A stretch of 64,000 nucleotides of DNA from Puccinia triticina (Eukaryota; Basidiomycota; Pucciniomycetes; Pucciniales; Pucciniaceae): NCBI RefSeq assembly GCF_026914185.1, contig NC_070569.1, forward strand, positions 1,116,001-1,180,000. Direction: 5' to 3'. Positions 23,643 to 34,300 of the stretch are shown here, piece by piece; the stretch's first letter is position 1; the number at the start of each line of letters is the position of its first letter. The notes beneath the pieces were generated by a model that saw only the letters and a list, made by a program, of their open reading frames with translations, ran no database searches and was not told the origin of the DNA. A program made the position numbers and the translations under genes.

Positions 23643-23976
23643 ATTAGTTTTGCTGCTGCATAATGGATGTGACCCAAAACACAATATTTCTGGGTTTTAT
23701 ATGCAGAACAATTCTCCAATGAAATTTCATGTTGAAATATTCCTCATTAATCTGTGATTGATAACAAAAGTAGATAAAAAAAAGAACCTGAGAAAAATAT
23801 GCTAAACCATGGTAAACTAATTTCAAAAAGGCCTTCTATGCATGTAGCACTTCAAGTATGATGTGCACTATCTTCAGGAAGTTCAACCAACAAAATTAAC
23901 AATGTATGCAGGATGATATCATGAGAGCGGTCAGGGGTCAATGTTTTTCCTTTTTTGAAAAAAAGTAGATTTGGAG
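23643..23976 (-). repeat. Right inverted terminal region of the fold-back structure
   Basis: The inverted counterpart of 13043..13366, starting at CATAATGGATGTGACCC and finishing at about AGTAGATTTGGAGA. Confidence 0.8.
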
Positions 23977-24509
23977 AATTCTAAGGAAAAAAAGTTCCAA
24001 TCTAACCTCAATGACATTGCGACCACAGGCGCAGTAAGATCCCTGGATCAGAACTTCAAAAAGTGAGGCATATTGAAGTTTTTCACTCAAAGCCTTGGAT
24101 TGAACATTGCCTCTAGATCAGTATCAATTATTTACACAGTCCAAACTTTTGATGGCACCCAGCTGCTTAAATCCACCCAAACACGAAAACTCAACTGCAA
24201 TATCAAAAAGGGTGCAGATTTCTATCACATGAGTCTGGTCCACTTGAGTCTACACCCCTTTTTTTTAAACAGCCTTGCTGCCAAAAGATTTTTATTTCAG
24301 CTGAATCAATGAAGCCTGCTACTTCAGTCCAACTTGTTATTTTTCTTGCTGTTCATCTATCCTTGCATGCTTGCCTTGTGGAAGGAGCCCCCATGATGGA
24401 AAAAATCCGCAGTATAGTCAGCTGTCAGTGTTCACAGGGTTATTCTACCAGCTTGGGGTGCCAAATTTAATCTCAAAATCCTGACTAATCAATTCATGTT
24501 ATGCATTTC
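23977..24509. other. No gene recognised
   Basis: Short frames only; nothing recognisable. Confidence 0.35.
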
Positions 24510-24960
24510 TACAGGTGGTAAACCAGCAAGAGCAGACAAATTTGATGGAGGTCTTGTGGGTCAGGGTGCAAAAACAAAACAATCTGGATCAAAAATGGGT
24601 GAGTTAATCATGTAGATAGAAAACTCACTTGTAGATACAAATCTGACTAATGTTATAAAAGTCAAGGATCCATCAATCCCAGTGCAAAAAACATCTGAAG
24701 AGTCACGTATTGAAAGATTGGCTGTTTTGCAGAGTATGGCAGAGGCCAAGGACAAAATATTACAGCAGTTAAAGGCTAATCTGGTGAATTTGGAAGTGGG
24801 TGGGATACAGTCTGCTGGTGGATCACAACCCATTTTGGGTAAGGCAAATATCAACCAAAAATTTATTCATGAAAAAAATTACTATGGAAAACAATTTGCT
24901 GATGATAATTGGTTGAATACTTTTCTCCTGGATGATAGAATCATCCATGGGGAAAACTGA
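24510..24960 (+). pseudogene. Possible C-terminal relic of a coiled-coil accessory protein
   Basis: A plus-strand frame reads GGKPARADKFDG, meets a stop at about 24613, and continues through a charged segment (RIERLAVLQSMAEAKDKILQ) that is probably helical. Lys-rich 'GxKxAK' followed by a coiled coil is common at the C-terminus of Myb/NAM-like proteins that accompany PIF/Harbinger elements. I do not recognise a specific domain, so this is a weak call. Confidence 0.25.
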
Positions 24961-27101
24961 AGATAGGGCCAATAGCATAGTTTCTGATTAGAAACCACAA
25001 TGGGGGATGTGTTGCACTCTCTAGAGAGTGCCAGACCATAATTTATTTCTGGAAGCCTGCCAGATATGAACCATTGCCTCATGTTTGACTCAATTTTGGG
25101 CCAGCCAGATTTCTATACTCAACCAATAGTTATTTTTTATGTATTTAATATTTTTTCATCTGGTGAGTTCACCTCAACCAATGGGTTTCTTGACTCAATT
25201 GCTGGTACACACTGTCACAGGGAATCTCCACTGAATGATGTGTATTTGCCATCAAATGGATACACCCTCCAACTACATTAATGTTCTGTATATTTTTCAA
25301 TGAGTGGGGACACCATCCACTCAATTTCTGTTTTGGATGGCCCTTTCAATGATCCTCTGTATCTCCCATGGATTGAAGACATCCTCCACTTGATGACCAT
25401 GTATATCAGCCATTGAGTAGAAACATCCTTCACTTGATGAAAAAAATTTTGGTCATTGAATGGAGGTAGAGATTCAAATAGGCACACACCGGCGGGTAAA
25501 TTTCACCCTTTAGCAGGTGCCTTTATGCCCTTGCTCTTCCAGCAGTGGAGGGGTGTTCAAATTTAGTAAAAATCCAATCTGGTAGCTGTGCGCCCACAAA
25601 GGGTACCCACAAGGGCAGACAGTTACATCCTGAATGGCAATGGGCACACGCCGGTGAATGCTGATTGCCATCTCTAAGTGGAGGCATTCTCATCTCAATA
25701 ACTGGTGTGTACTGGCCATTGATCTGACACACCCTCCAGTTCATTGAATTTTACTGTGCTGTGAAAAGACCAGTTCAATGACCATTACATTTTGTCCATT
25801 GATCCAGGCCTTTCTTAGATTGATGGACCAGCAAATGGAGGACTTCCAGTTGATCTGGAAGGCCTTCCCAGATCTCTCCATATTTTTTTTTCTGTCGCTA
25901 GCACCCCTCAGACTTACAATTCACTCCAAAATCACTAGCCTTGGAACATCACCAGAGGCCAAGCCTTCACTTACTGTCACTCCAATCAACTCACTTCAAC
26001 TTCATGACTCCACAGAATCATCAATAAATCTGTGCTTGTTGGTTCAATGGAAAACTCTGTTGAGTTTTTGACCAAAGAGACCAAATAGGGGGTGGCGAAT
26101 TTGCAAGGATACATAGGACAGTGAGAAGAGTTTTTTTCACTCATGGCCTAGGACATAGAATATAGACTAGATACATGTTTCAAAAATGTGGCTGAGAATA
26201 AACTGAATAAGAAACTTCTCAAACTATTTTTGACACGTCAAAATGTACATCAATATCCCCATCAGGGTTTTGTTGGTAGCTGCACACTCAGTGCTACCAG
26301 GCGGCTGACAATGTCAGTCTCAATTTTTGGCGCACATGGCCAATAGACTTTACTGACAGACAGCTGCTGTATTAAACTCCCAAGGTCTTTCTTCAAAATT
26401 TGCTTTTCTCTGGGCTATTCAGTGTGGAGTCAGCTGACCAGGCAAATTTCCATGAGATCTGTGCCATAAGCTACTGTGGGGATTGGTTGTGTCTCCCAAA
26501 GCACCAACTTCATTGCTGCCATCAGAAGCACTTGGCAATCTGTTGGATTGCTTGACACAACCTTCTCATTAAAAAAAATCAAGGTCAGTATACTCCAATA
26601 TATCAATATTTTTTTTGTGCTAATTTTCCGCCATCTGTTTTTTTGTGTGCTAATTTTTTGTCATCTTTTTTTGTGAGCTGAACCCTTTGACAGCTGAATT
26701 TTTGTTAGCTGATTTTTTTTTCAGCTTATTTGTTTCAGTCTCCCTCTTCGCCTCCTTGGTGGTTGTCCCTGTTGTCTCTGCTTCTCACATTTCCTCATGT
26801 GACTGGCAGGGTGGCGGCGGCGCCAACCCCAGTAGCGGCCACAGCGGTGGCAGCAGTTGCAGTACTGTGTTATGCACTCCAACATGCCACTGTGTTTGAT
26901 TGATGCTGGGAAAGAAGTTGAGGTGTGGAAAAACAGAACAGGTGAGCCCCTTCACAAAAAATCAGCACACAAAAAGTTGTCCCACAAAATCCCAATGACA
27001 AAAAGTTGGCCCACAAAATCTGATGTGCACAGATTTTTCTATAGGCATATATTATTTGTGTGCGCCACAAAGGTTAGTTTTGTAGGCTGGGTGCGCATTT
27101 A
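24961..27101. other. No gene recognised; decayed minisatellite traces
   Basis: Traces of the palindromic CATTGA/TCAATG minisatellite lie at 25280..25480 and 25680..25800. T-rich 'ttgtgctaattttt' repeats occur at 26600..26720. No convincing coding sequence was found. Confidence 0.35.
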
Positions 27102-27258
27102 TGGTGTTCAAAATTGCATAAGATTTTTTTACATAAAATCATAAACTGCAATTTTGTCTGGGAGATGTCACTTTAAGTTTTATGCACGCTGACATCTCCC
27201 AGCCAAAATTGGCTTTATGATTTTATGTAAATAGTGTCATATGCAATTTTGAACACCA
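27102..27258. mobile_element. TA-flanked hairpin MITE (TGGTGTT ends)
   Basis: A 157-bp element, almost wholly an inverted repeat: TGGTGTTCAAAATTGCAT at the left and its complement at the right. Inner arms TGGGAGATGTCA and TGACATCTCCCA flank a 19-nt centre. TA lies on both sides (27100..27101 and 27259..27260). Size, hairpin form and TA target fit the Stowaway/mariner-type class. The end TGGTGTT is shared with 32361..33019. Confidence 0.8.
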
Positions 27259-27839
27259 TAATTGTGCTACAAAGCCTGAGTTGCCAGATTCATAGCCTAA
27301 CACCCACAATGGGTTTGTTGGGGCCATCTCTAATTGCCGCTAGAGGTTAGTAGAAATGTTTCAATCTTTGGCACCAGGGGACACTACAACTTTGTGGGCT
27401 TCTACACAACCAATTAATTTCTGCCCTTGTAGTATGTTGCCACCATGCAGACTTCACCTGCGTACACGATTTCAATTTTTTTGTGAGCCTAGCCATGGAG
27501 CAGATTATTGGGTGTGTTTGAATCCCACATGGAAGGTAGGTTGTATCTGATTCTATCAATGGCCAGTGGCAGAACAGAGCAGCCATGAAGGAGAGGCAAT
27601 GCTGCTTGATCATATATGCTTGATGGCTGACAGAGCATAACACATCAAATTGAATCGATTCAAGTATTTGTATTGAATTTGATTTGAGTTGAATAATGCC
27701 TGGGCAAATTTAAGATCAAATATTTGAAAAAATTCAAATAATGCCTCAAAGGGGCGCATAGAGGGCCAATGCAAGCTTATCTGGGACCCAAAGGCCCCAG
27801 ATGAGTTTGAACAGGCCCTCTACCAACCCCTTTGGTGCA
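27259..27839. other. No gene recognised
   Basis: Includes AT-rich 'caaatatttg'-type words near 27640..27740 that recur after the adjacent minisatellite (28320..28390), so the two may be parts of one repeat. Confidence 0.35.
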
Positions 27840-28250
27840 ACACAAAGAAAAATCTGCCTCTGGCACTTTGAGAAGTGCGTCTGCCACTACAAAAAGTGCG
27901 TCTGCCACTATGAAAAGTGCGTCCACCACTTTGAAAAGTGTATCTGCCACTATGAAAAGTGTGTCCGCCACTATGAAAAGTGATTCCACCGCTTTCAAAA
28001 GTGCGTCTGGCACTATGAAAAGTGTGTCTACCACTATGAAAAGTGCATCCGCCACTATGAAAATTGCGTCTGGCACTATCAAAAGTGCGTCAGGCACTCT
28101 TAATAGTGAGTCTGCCACTATCAAAAGTGCGTCCGCCACTATAAAAAGTGCGTCCGGCACTATTAAAAGTGCGTCCGGCACTCTGAAAAGTGCGTCCACC
28201 ACTATGAGATATGCCTCTAGCAATATTATAAGCGCCTTTGGCACCATGAT
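27840..28250 (+). repeat. 21-bp minisatellite open in several frames
   Basis: About 19 tandem 21-bp units close to AGTGCGTCTGCCACTATGAAA. Because 21 is a multiple of 3, each frame repeats a heptapeptide: KSASATM in one plus frame, CHYEKCV in another and VADALFI on the minus strand. Stops are absent in the plus frame 27832..28443 and the minus frame 27777..28274. I see no start context, flanking domain or known homologue, so I list it as a repeat. A coding role cannot be excluded. Confidence 0.85.
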
Positions 28251-28469
28251 ATTTTTGATGGATGACCCCTTCAAAATTATATTGATGAGTCAAAAACACA
28301 AAAAATGTAATTTTTTGATGTTTTTAATGTATTTTGGAAGTATTTTGGTCAAATATCTCCAAATACTCGAATATTTGACAAATCAGTATTTGAGGGGCCC
28401 AAAAAACATGTTGAGTACCACCGTGCTATGCTCTGATGGCTGATGCTATTACTAACTGACCATGGAGTG

Positions 28470-29360
28470 CAGAGCACCGCACCGCTCAATGGGCTATTGA
28501 GTGCAACACACTCCCCTCAATGGTCAGCCAGTACCGGCGACCAAGAGGGTGATGTTACTCTCTTGATTGGCGGTACCAGCCGGCCATCAAAGGAGTGTGT
28601 TGCCCTTGACAAATGATGCTAACTGACCATGAGCAAAGCACTCTTCAATGGCCTGCACAAAGCACCTATCCAGGGTAAGGTAGTCCTCGATGGCCAACCA
28701 GTACCGCCAATTGAGAGAATGATATCACTCTTTTGGTTGCCGGTACTGGCCGGCGATTTAGGGGAGTGTGTTGCTCTCAATGGCTGGTGCCAACTGATCA
28801 TTGAGAGTAGAGCAGCGCACTCCTCAATGGACGGGCCAACCCAGCTATCAAGGGTAAGGGTAATACACTCGGCTCCCCTTGTTGGCCTTCCAGTATCAGT
28901 GATCAAGAGAAATGCATCACCCTCTTGTTGCCAGCACAGACAGGGACAGGCCATTGAAAGGACTACATAATAGCACTGTTCACGTAAGAAATCTATGACC
29001 ATGGTGAGAGATATACATCAGCATACTTTCCCAGCCAAATTGGCTGGCACAATGGGATAAACTTTATTTCAATCTTGCTGATGTTTAGCTTACGTGAAGA
29101 GTGCTAATTCCCTCAAAGGCATGGAGTTTAAGAAGTAAGATGGGGCTGGCTAAGTCCAGCCATTGTGAGCAGAGCAACAGCCTCCCCTTAATGGCCGGTG
29201 ATTACCAGCCATTGAGGAGGAATTTTGTACTCTTGTTGAAAAATGGTCGTGCCAATCACCAAAAGGGTAGCACTTCGTGAATTGCACTCAATGTCTGGTG
29301 CCAACCAACCATTAAGCGCAGTTTGTAATCCTCCCCAATCCCAGTCTCCGCCGGCCACGG
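28470..29360. repeat. Degenerate palindromic minisatellite region
   Basis: Repeated words of the type CTCAATGGCCGGTACTGG and GCGGTACCAGCCGGCCATCA occur in both orientations. They relate in layout to the 6340..6815 array but have diverged. An AT-rich insert separates the blocks at about 28975..29150. No gene was recognised. Confidence 0.6.
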
Positions 29361-29519
29361 TGAGGAGTGTGTATTTGAGTCTTATGTAGCAAGTTGTTGT
29401 GTACATGTGCTCAAAGTGCGAGCGATGTGAGGAGTCAAACTGGAGCTGGGGGATTTGGCAGGACGGGATGCGGGATGGTCAGGTGGGCGAGACGGATGCT
29501 AAAGAATAGGTGTACAATG

Positions 29520-29567
29520 CAGTTAAGACCCGCGTTCCCAGACATCTCTGGAACGCGGTCTTAGCTG
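29520..29567. repeat. Short near-perfect palindrome
   Basis: CAGTTAAGACCCGCGTTCCC with a loop CATC and a complementary arm ending TTAGCTG; there are only two single-base bulges and one G-T mismatch. It may be a very short MITE; no clear duplication was seen. Confidence 0.55.
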
Positions 29568-30316
29568 TATACATTCATGTAACTGTAGGAAATTCAGATC
29601 AAAGCACTTTATTGCAGCTAATACCAAATGCTAGTAGAAGTACATAACTGAGGAATAAAGGGAATGAAATAAAAAATAAGTAGAAAAACATAATGAGAGA
29701 AAAGAGGGAATTCATGATGTACCTGCAGATGATCTAGTCCAGGCTACGACTCAAAATTTAGATAACGTAAGATTTTAATTGGGGAGAGAAATAACAAAAG
29801 CCTAAGGGGGAGAAACAAGTCAACCAGGGATAATGAGAAAGAGATAGAAGGGAAAAACCAGATGTCGGGGATTGATTGTACCTCCACTTGGTTATCTCGG
29901 AGCTCCTCCTGAATCTGGTTGGTCTGAAACGAGGGGTGAGATCGGATCTAGGGACAGGCAGGTAGGATGGGATCGACAGTGAATTAAGGGCTTTCGGGTT
30001 CGATGATGGACAGCGGCCGTGGTTCTTCTCGAGTCTGGGGTTCGCACAGTTTCGGAGCGAACGTCTGCAATATGCATAACACCGCTGACACCGGTCACCT
30101 ATCATAGACATTGGCCCGGAATCTAATGTTGGAGATCAAATCGATGTGTGCACATGCCCCTCGGGCTTTACACGCTGCCTCGACCACTTCCCGAGTCGTG
30201 CCATCTAAAAACATCATTATAAGTAAAGAAAAAAAAAATGAATCCAATGTGAGCAAATATCACACATTTCTTTTGAACATTCCGCGGTTAGAATTGCGCT
30301 CTTATTGAGGTAAAAG
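29568..30316. other. No gene recognised; downstream flank of the F-box gene
   Basis: Minus-strand frames (29758..30111) show no known motif. This could include the 3' UTR of the neighbouring minus-strand gene. Confidence 0.35.
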
Positions 30317-31812
30317 TTACTGACATCCAAAACTGTGGATTGAGCAACACTTGAGGTTAGGCAATATCTCCTTGTCCTCTCTTGTGCTCGAGAGTATATC
30401 AGAGAACTGGTAGAGGGTTATACAGTCGCCTGACCAGGCAATTTTGACGATTGAATCAGGCAAGCGTTCAAACAACTTGGGTGTTGCAATCTTGCCAGCG
30501 AAGGACAACGACTTGAGATTCCTGAGAGCTGAGGGGGACTTGAAGATAATATCTAGTAGGCCGGGGTTGGTCTCTGGGTCATCAGACTCAAGATCCTCAA
30601 AGTCGCGCCTGCCCTCATAGCAGTTGACACACCAGTAAAGTTTTAAGCATTCTAGCTCCGGGTTCGTACACTCTTTCAATATCCGACATATCCCGGCGCG
30701 GCCGATCGCCCAACATGGGCCGTCGATTTCAAGAGTCCGCAGGCTGTCTCGGAAGCTGTTCAGCAGCACCGAGAGCTCATCCGCGTTTATCTTAGGATCA
30801 TGTAAGATCATCGATTGGATTGCGCAATTGAGCTTCGGCTTCTGGGCGGTCCCAATCTGGCTCTTCTCCTTCTTCGACTCACCAACAAGCTCGCGTAATT
30901 CGACCGTCTCGAGGAAGTCCCATTTCGGGAACAATCGGCCAAGCAGGTCATCAAGGCTCCATTGGAATGTCGAGCTGCGCTCATCAATGTCGCTGTCGTC
31001 TCGCAGGATGACAAACTCTTTGATCAATTGTCGACTCGCGAGGGCGTCCAGGAGTGGCTCTCTACATTCTTTCGAGAAGGTAGGTTGGATCGCGACATTT
31101 TTGAGCAACGGGCAGCTCCGGATGATGTCGCAAAACAAAGAGCATCCACCTTTCGTTCCGTTGTGCATTGAACGGAGACCACGCCATCTCAGTTGTAAGG
31201 TGCGAACATGTTGGGCCAGCCTGCTCAAGTGAGGATGGGGGTTGGTTCCCGACGGTCGCATCTCTTCTGAGTCGCACTCCTCACGGGTGTTCGGCTTGTC
31301 TGAACTGTCCATACGCGCACCGGTCAATTGATCGTCCGAGGATGAACGCGTAAGCGCCCGGAGTAATAAGCCCGCCCGGCGTCTGCTCATCAGCGGCACG
31401 TTCTTGAAGAGTATCTCCTGGGCACATGCTTGGAAGGTACGGTTGATTAATGAGAGCGGCAAGAGTGGATTGGACGAAACATCTGGAGAGACAGATTATG
31501 GGAGATGGATTATGGGAGATGGATTATGGGAGATGGATTGACTGTCAGCTCCCGTATTCACGTCTAGATGTGAGAACACAAGTGCTCGCCTTGCCGGAAG
31601 TACCAGAAGCCACCGGGTGTGGCTTGACCGAGGGGCCTCCCAAGAGGATACAGCAACTCGTGAGGTCTTAGTTTTCGTTGGCCTGCTTCGATTGCGTTGG
31701 GGTCCAACACTTTAGGATGATCGCTTTTGTAAACCTCGCCGAATTCAGGCAGGATGATGTACCCGATTATCCTGTGGACTATTTCGGCTGGTAGGTCGGA
31801 TAATGTGGCCAT
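30317..31812 (-). CDS. F-box / leucine-rich-repeat-like protein
   Basis: Exon 1 starts at 31812 with MATLSDLPAEIVHRIIGYII, a standard N-terminal F-box core that would bind Skp1 in an SCF ubiquitin ligase. Exon 2 (about 31480..30317) is open for over 380 codons. It includes PLLPLSLINRTFQACAQEILF, typical of large fungal F-box families. Later segments such as LRNLKSLSF and LERVLF-like leucine spacing suggest degenerate leucine-rich repeats for substrate binding. An intron of about 100-130 nt must join the exons; the acceptor is probably CTCCAG at 31483, but the donor is ambiguous (a phase-1 site is needed). No frameshift or stop was seen in the main exon. It is one of very few intact cellular genes here. 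Confidence 0.7.
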
Positions 31813-32360
31813 GGTCGGTTGTGAGCTGTTGTGAGATGGGCAGTGGCGGCCGTTCTGCCAAACTTAACGAAGTCCGAAGGTGGCGGCGCTTCGAGGTGGA
31901 GGCGGGAGGGACTGATGCGGTATTGGTGATTTAGGACTGAGGGCAATGCCCAAAACCACCATGCCCCACAAATGTTGCTGAAGCTCCCCAACCTCCCATG
32001 AATCCATTAATATTTCTTGATAAGCTGAAAGCTGTGCATCTTTCCTAATTTTTGATGCACTAAAATCAACATAGGTCCTCCTGCTTTGCTCAGAATACCA
32101 TCTTGAAGAATATAGTGGACTGCAAAAGCCAACCCCGAGCTCCTTAAAACAGCATCTTAGGTGTCAGGTGACATTCAGTCACATATGCTGAAATTCCAGT
32201 GGTAATCCAACATTACTCCCCTTGAAAGACAATGGCCCCTTTGTCATCATCAGGGGGTTCTACCCCTTGTCCATAATTTTATGGTTAAAGTTAAGGCTGG
32301 AGTTGGCTTCACATCACCTACCACCTAGTACCCTCAGTTTTTTCATGGTGGATCTCTATA
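31813..32360. other. No gene recognised; upstream flank of the F-box gene
   Basis: Would contain the promoter of the minus-strand gene. No clear TATA box was identified. Confidence 0.35.
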
Positions 32361-33019
32361 TGGTGTTGCAAGCGCGTCTGGGCACATACCCAACTCCCGC
32401 TTGGCCGAGTGCCTCCGGAGGTTGGGTATGTGCCCAGCGGGCTTGATCGGGCAGCTTGCGCGGGGGCAGAGCTTGGCACACAGCCAAGTCCCGCTTGGCC
32501 AAGATCAAGCTCTGGGCCAATGGCAACACGCCGGTCATGAGACGCCAGCCCTCGTCTCTGCCTGGAAAGGCAAGAACAACGTGCCCTTGAGGAGGTGAAA
32601 CGTTCTCCCTTCTCGACATCGCACATTGGACATCGACAAGGGAGCTTTGCCTTCTTGATGGCCGGTCTGTAGGCTGGTCATCTGGGAGGAAAGACTCCCT
32701 TCGCGGTGGGCAATACTTGCATCAATCATCAAGAAGGGAGTCTTCCCTTCTTGATGACCGGTTTGTAGACCGACCATCGAGGAGGGAAACTTCTCTCCTT
32801 GATGGCCAGCACAGCGTTTGGCGTGCGTGGCACCCTCGCTTGAAATCGGCCCAGCGGGGCTTTGTGCCAAACCCCGCCCACTTTGCGATATGCCAAGCGG
32901 GGTTGGGAGTGTGCCAGGTGGGCTTGAGGATCGGCCAAGCGGGCTTTAGCGCCGGCCACGCGCGCTTGGCCTTTTTTCGGCCAAACTTTGGTGAGTGCCC
33001 AGACGGGCTTGCAACACCA
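32361..33019. mobile_element. TA-flanked non-autonomous element (TGGTGTT ends) with internal minisatellite
   Basis: Inverted ends TGGTGTTGCAAGCGCGTCTG (left) and, read from the right, TGGTGTTGCAAGCCCGTCTG, with TA on both sides (32359..32360 and 33020..33021). It is 659 bp with no transposase. GC-rich 'gcttggcc' repeats occupy both halves. The middle (32640..32830) holds a GTCATC/GATGACCGGT palindromic minisatellite related to 6340..6815. Confidence 0.8.
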
Positions 33020-33021
33020 TA

Positions 33022-33539
33022 AGTGCAAATCCACAACTTGCCTCAAGAAAAAAAATGACAGAATTAAAGGTGCCTAGAGCATCACCACAGTCCGCGGGTG
33101 CTAAACCAAAACTGCGGGTGCCAAACACACATTGAATCTGCCAACTCACCTCTCGGGAGCTATCCTGTTTGCAAATTTGGAAACAGGATAGCACCCCACC
33201 TCTGCAAGTATCACGAATTTTTTGTGTGATTCTTTGTCCATTTTTTACCCCTCTCCCCCAATACGAAATCCTCCAAAAACTGAAATCCAGTCCAACTCTA
33301 CCACATCCACTCCAACTACAGGCTTCATCAACAATCAAAATGGCTCCATTGGTTCCAGTAACTCTCCAACTTGGCCCACTTCTTCAAGACAAGGGATCAA
33401 TCTCCAGTCTGCCAGCTCCAAACCACGTTCAAGTGTCCAAAAAATAACTACCCGGAAGCAAACAAACTAGAAGCCAGCAAACTGAAGAGGGTGGAAATAA
33501 ACCTTCAGTGAGCAAAAAAACAACCTGAAAGCAAATAAG
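33022..33539. other. Ser/Thr-rich frame of uncertain status
   Basis: A plus-strand frame (33222..33470) encodes a Ser/Thr/Asn-rich segment. It could be the N-terminal linker of the pseudogene that follows, joined by an intron. This is not proven. Confidence 0.3.
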
Positions 33540-33930
33540 CTAATCAAGTTTGATATCCAATTTTTACCAGTTATGTAGAGAGCAAGGACATTCAACTTTG
33601 TCAAGCTTGGATCACTGTATTGGGGGATGTGGTTGTTGGTACTAATCAGGAAGGCATGACCTTCTGGGCACAAGTCAAGCAATGTTTCAAGAGGGACATC
33701 CCCCATTCTACTCAATCAGCTGGTAGTTTGAAGACTTGCTGGGCATTGTTGCAGAAAGTCATCAACAAGTTTTGAGGCTGTGTCAATCAATTTGAGCAGT
33801 ACAGTCAAAGTGGTGCTTCTGCCAAAGATTGCTTGAACAGAGCTCTCCGACTATTCTCCAAAGACCAGAAGACCAAATTCAAGCATCTTGTTTGTTACAA
33901 TATCCTTATCAAAGTCCTAAAATGGTGTGC
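33540..33930 (+). pseudogene. Myb/NAM-associated DNA-binding protein relic (PIF/Harbinger accessory type)
   Basis: The frame reads KDIQLCQAWITV, then TFWAQVKQCFKRDIP, then LKTCWALLQKVINKF, followed by an in-frame TGA at 33773..33775, and resumes GCVNQFEQYSQSGASAKDCL and LFSKDQKTKFKHL. The spaced tryptophans (AW, FW, CW) mark the trihelix/Myb-like domain of proteins that resemble NAM-associated and Harbinger-accessory proteins in rusts. It would bind DNA and help a PIF-type transposase. The stop falls inside the domain, so it is presumed dead. No transposase lies next to it. Confidence 0.6.
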
Positions 33931-33934
33931 TTAT

Positions 33935-34300
33935 CTAAGTATATTAAATCCACGCTTTCGTGGAAATTGGGATCAAGGGTTCCCCCTGCATTTTTCTGAA
34001 AAGGGGTGGCAAATGATCTATAATTGCCACTTGTCTCCCACCTCTCATTTCCTCAGGTATCAATACCGTCAGAAAATTAAATTATAGTCCCCGAACATAA
34101 ATGCCTCGGACTGGCCCCCCAATCCCTGAAGCAGGAATGAAAAGGGGCCAGGTTCAACCCCCTCGTGCCAGTTGCAATTGCAAGGGCAGGAGAGGGGCAA
34201 AAAACTGTGAATTAATTAAATAAGGTCCTCGGGTCACTCGCAAGTGCAAAGTGACGGAGGGGGGCTAAAATATAACTGCGCAAATGCAGCAGGTTTATGA
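33935..34300 (+). repeat. Dispersed repeat, copy 2 (plus orientation)
   Basis: Matches 4300..5010 in inverted orientation, from AAGTATATTAAATCCAC through GTGGAAATTGGGAT and TTTTTCTGAA and later CATAAATGCCT and CCTGAAGCAGGAATG blocks. Confidence 0.5.

Larger units (their letters stand above)
13043..23976. mobile_element. 10.9-kb fold-back structure enclosing an inverted satellite array
   Basis: The left end (from CTCCAAATCTACTTTTTTTC) and the right end (its complement, finishing near 23976) form inverted terminal regions of about 320 bp. Inside are tandem 173-bp units: about 8 in plus orientation (13367..14830), then all remaining units inverted (14831..23642). Three later insertions account for about 5.8 kb, leaving an original structure of about 5.1 kb. 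No target-site duplication is visible at the ends. No transposase was recognised inside apart from the inserted elements. The class is unknown. Confidence 0.7.

Noticed and set aside
27777..28443. Long repetitive proteins on both strands
   Set aside because: Explained by the 21-bp period. Kept as a repeat because there is no start context or flanking domain.
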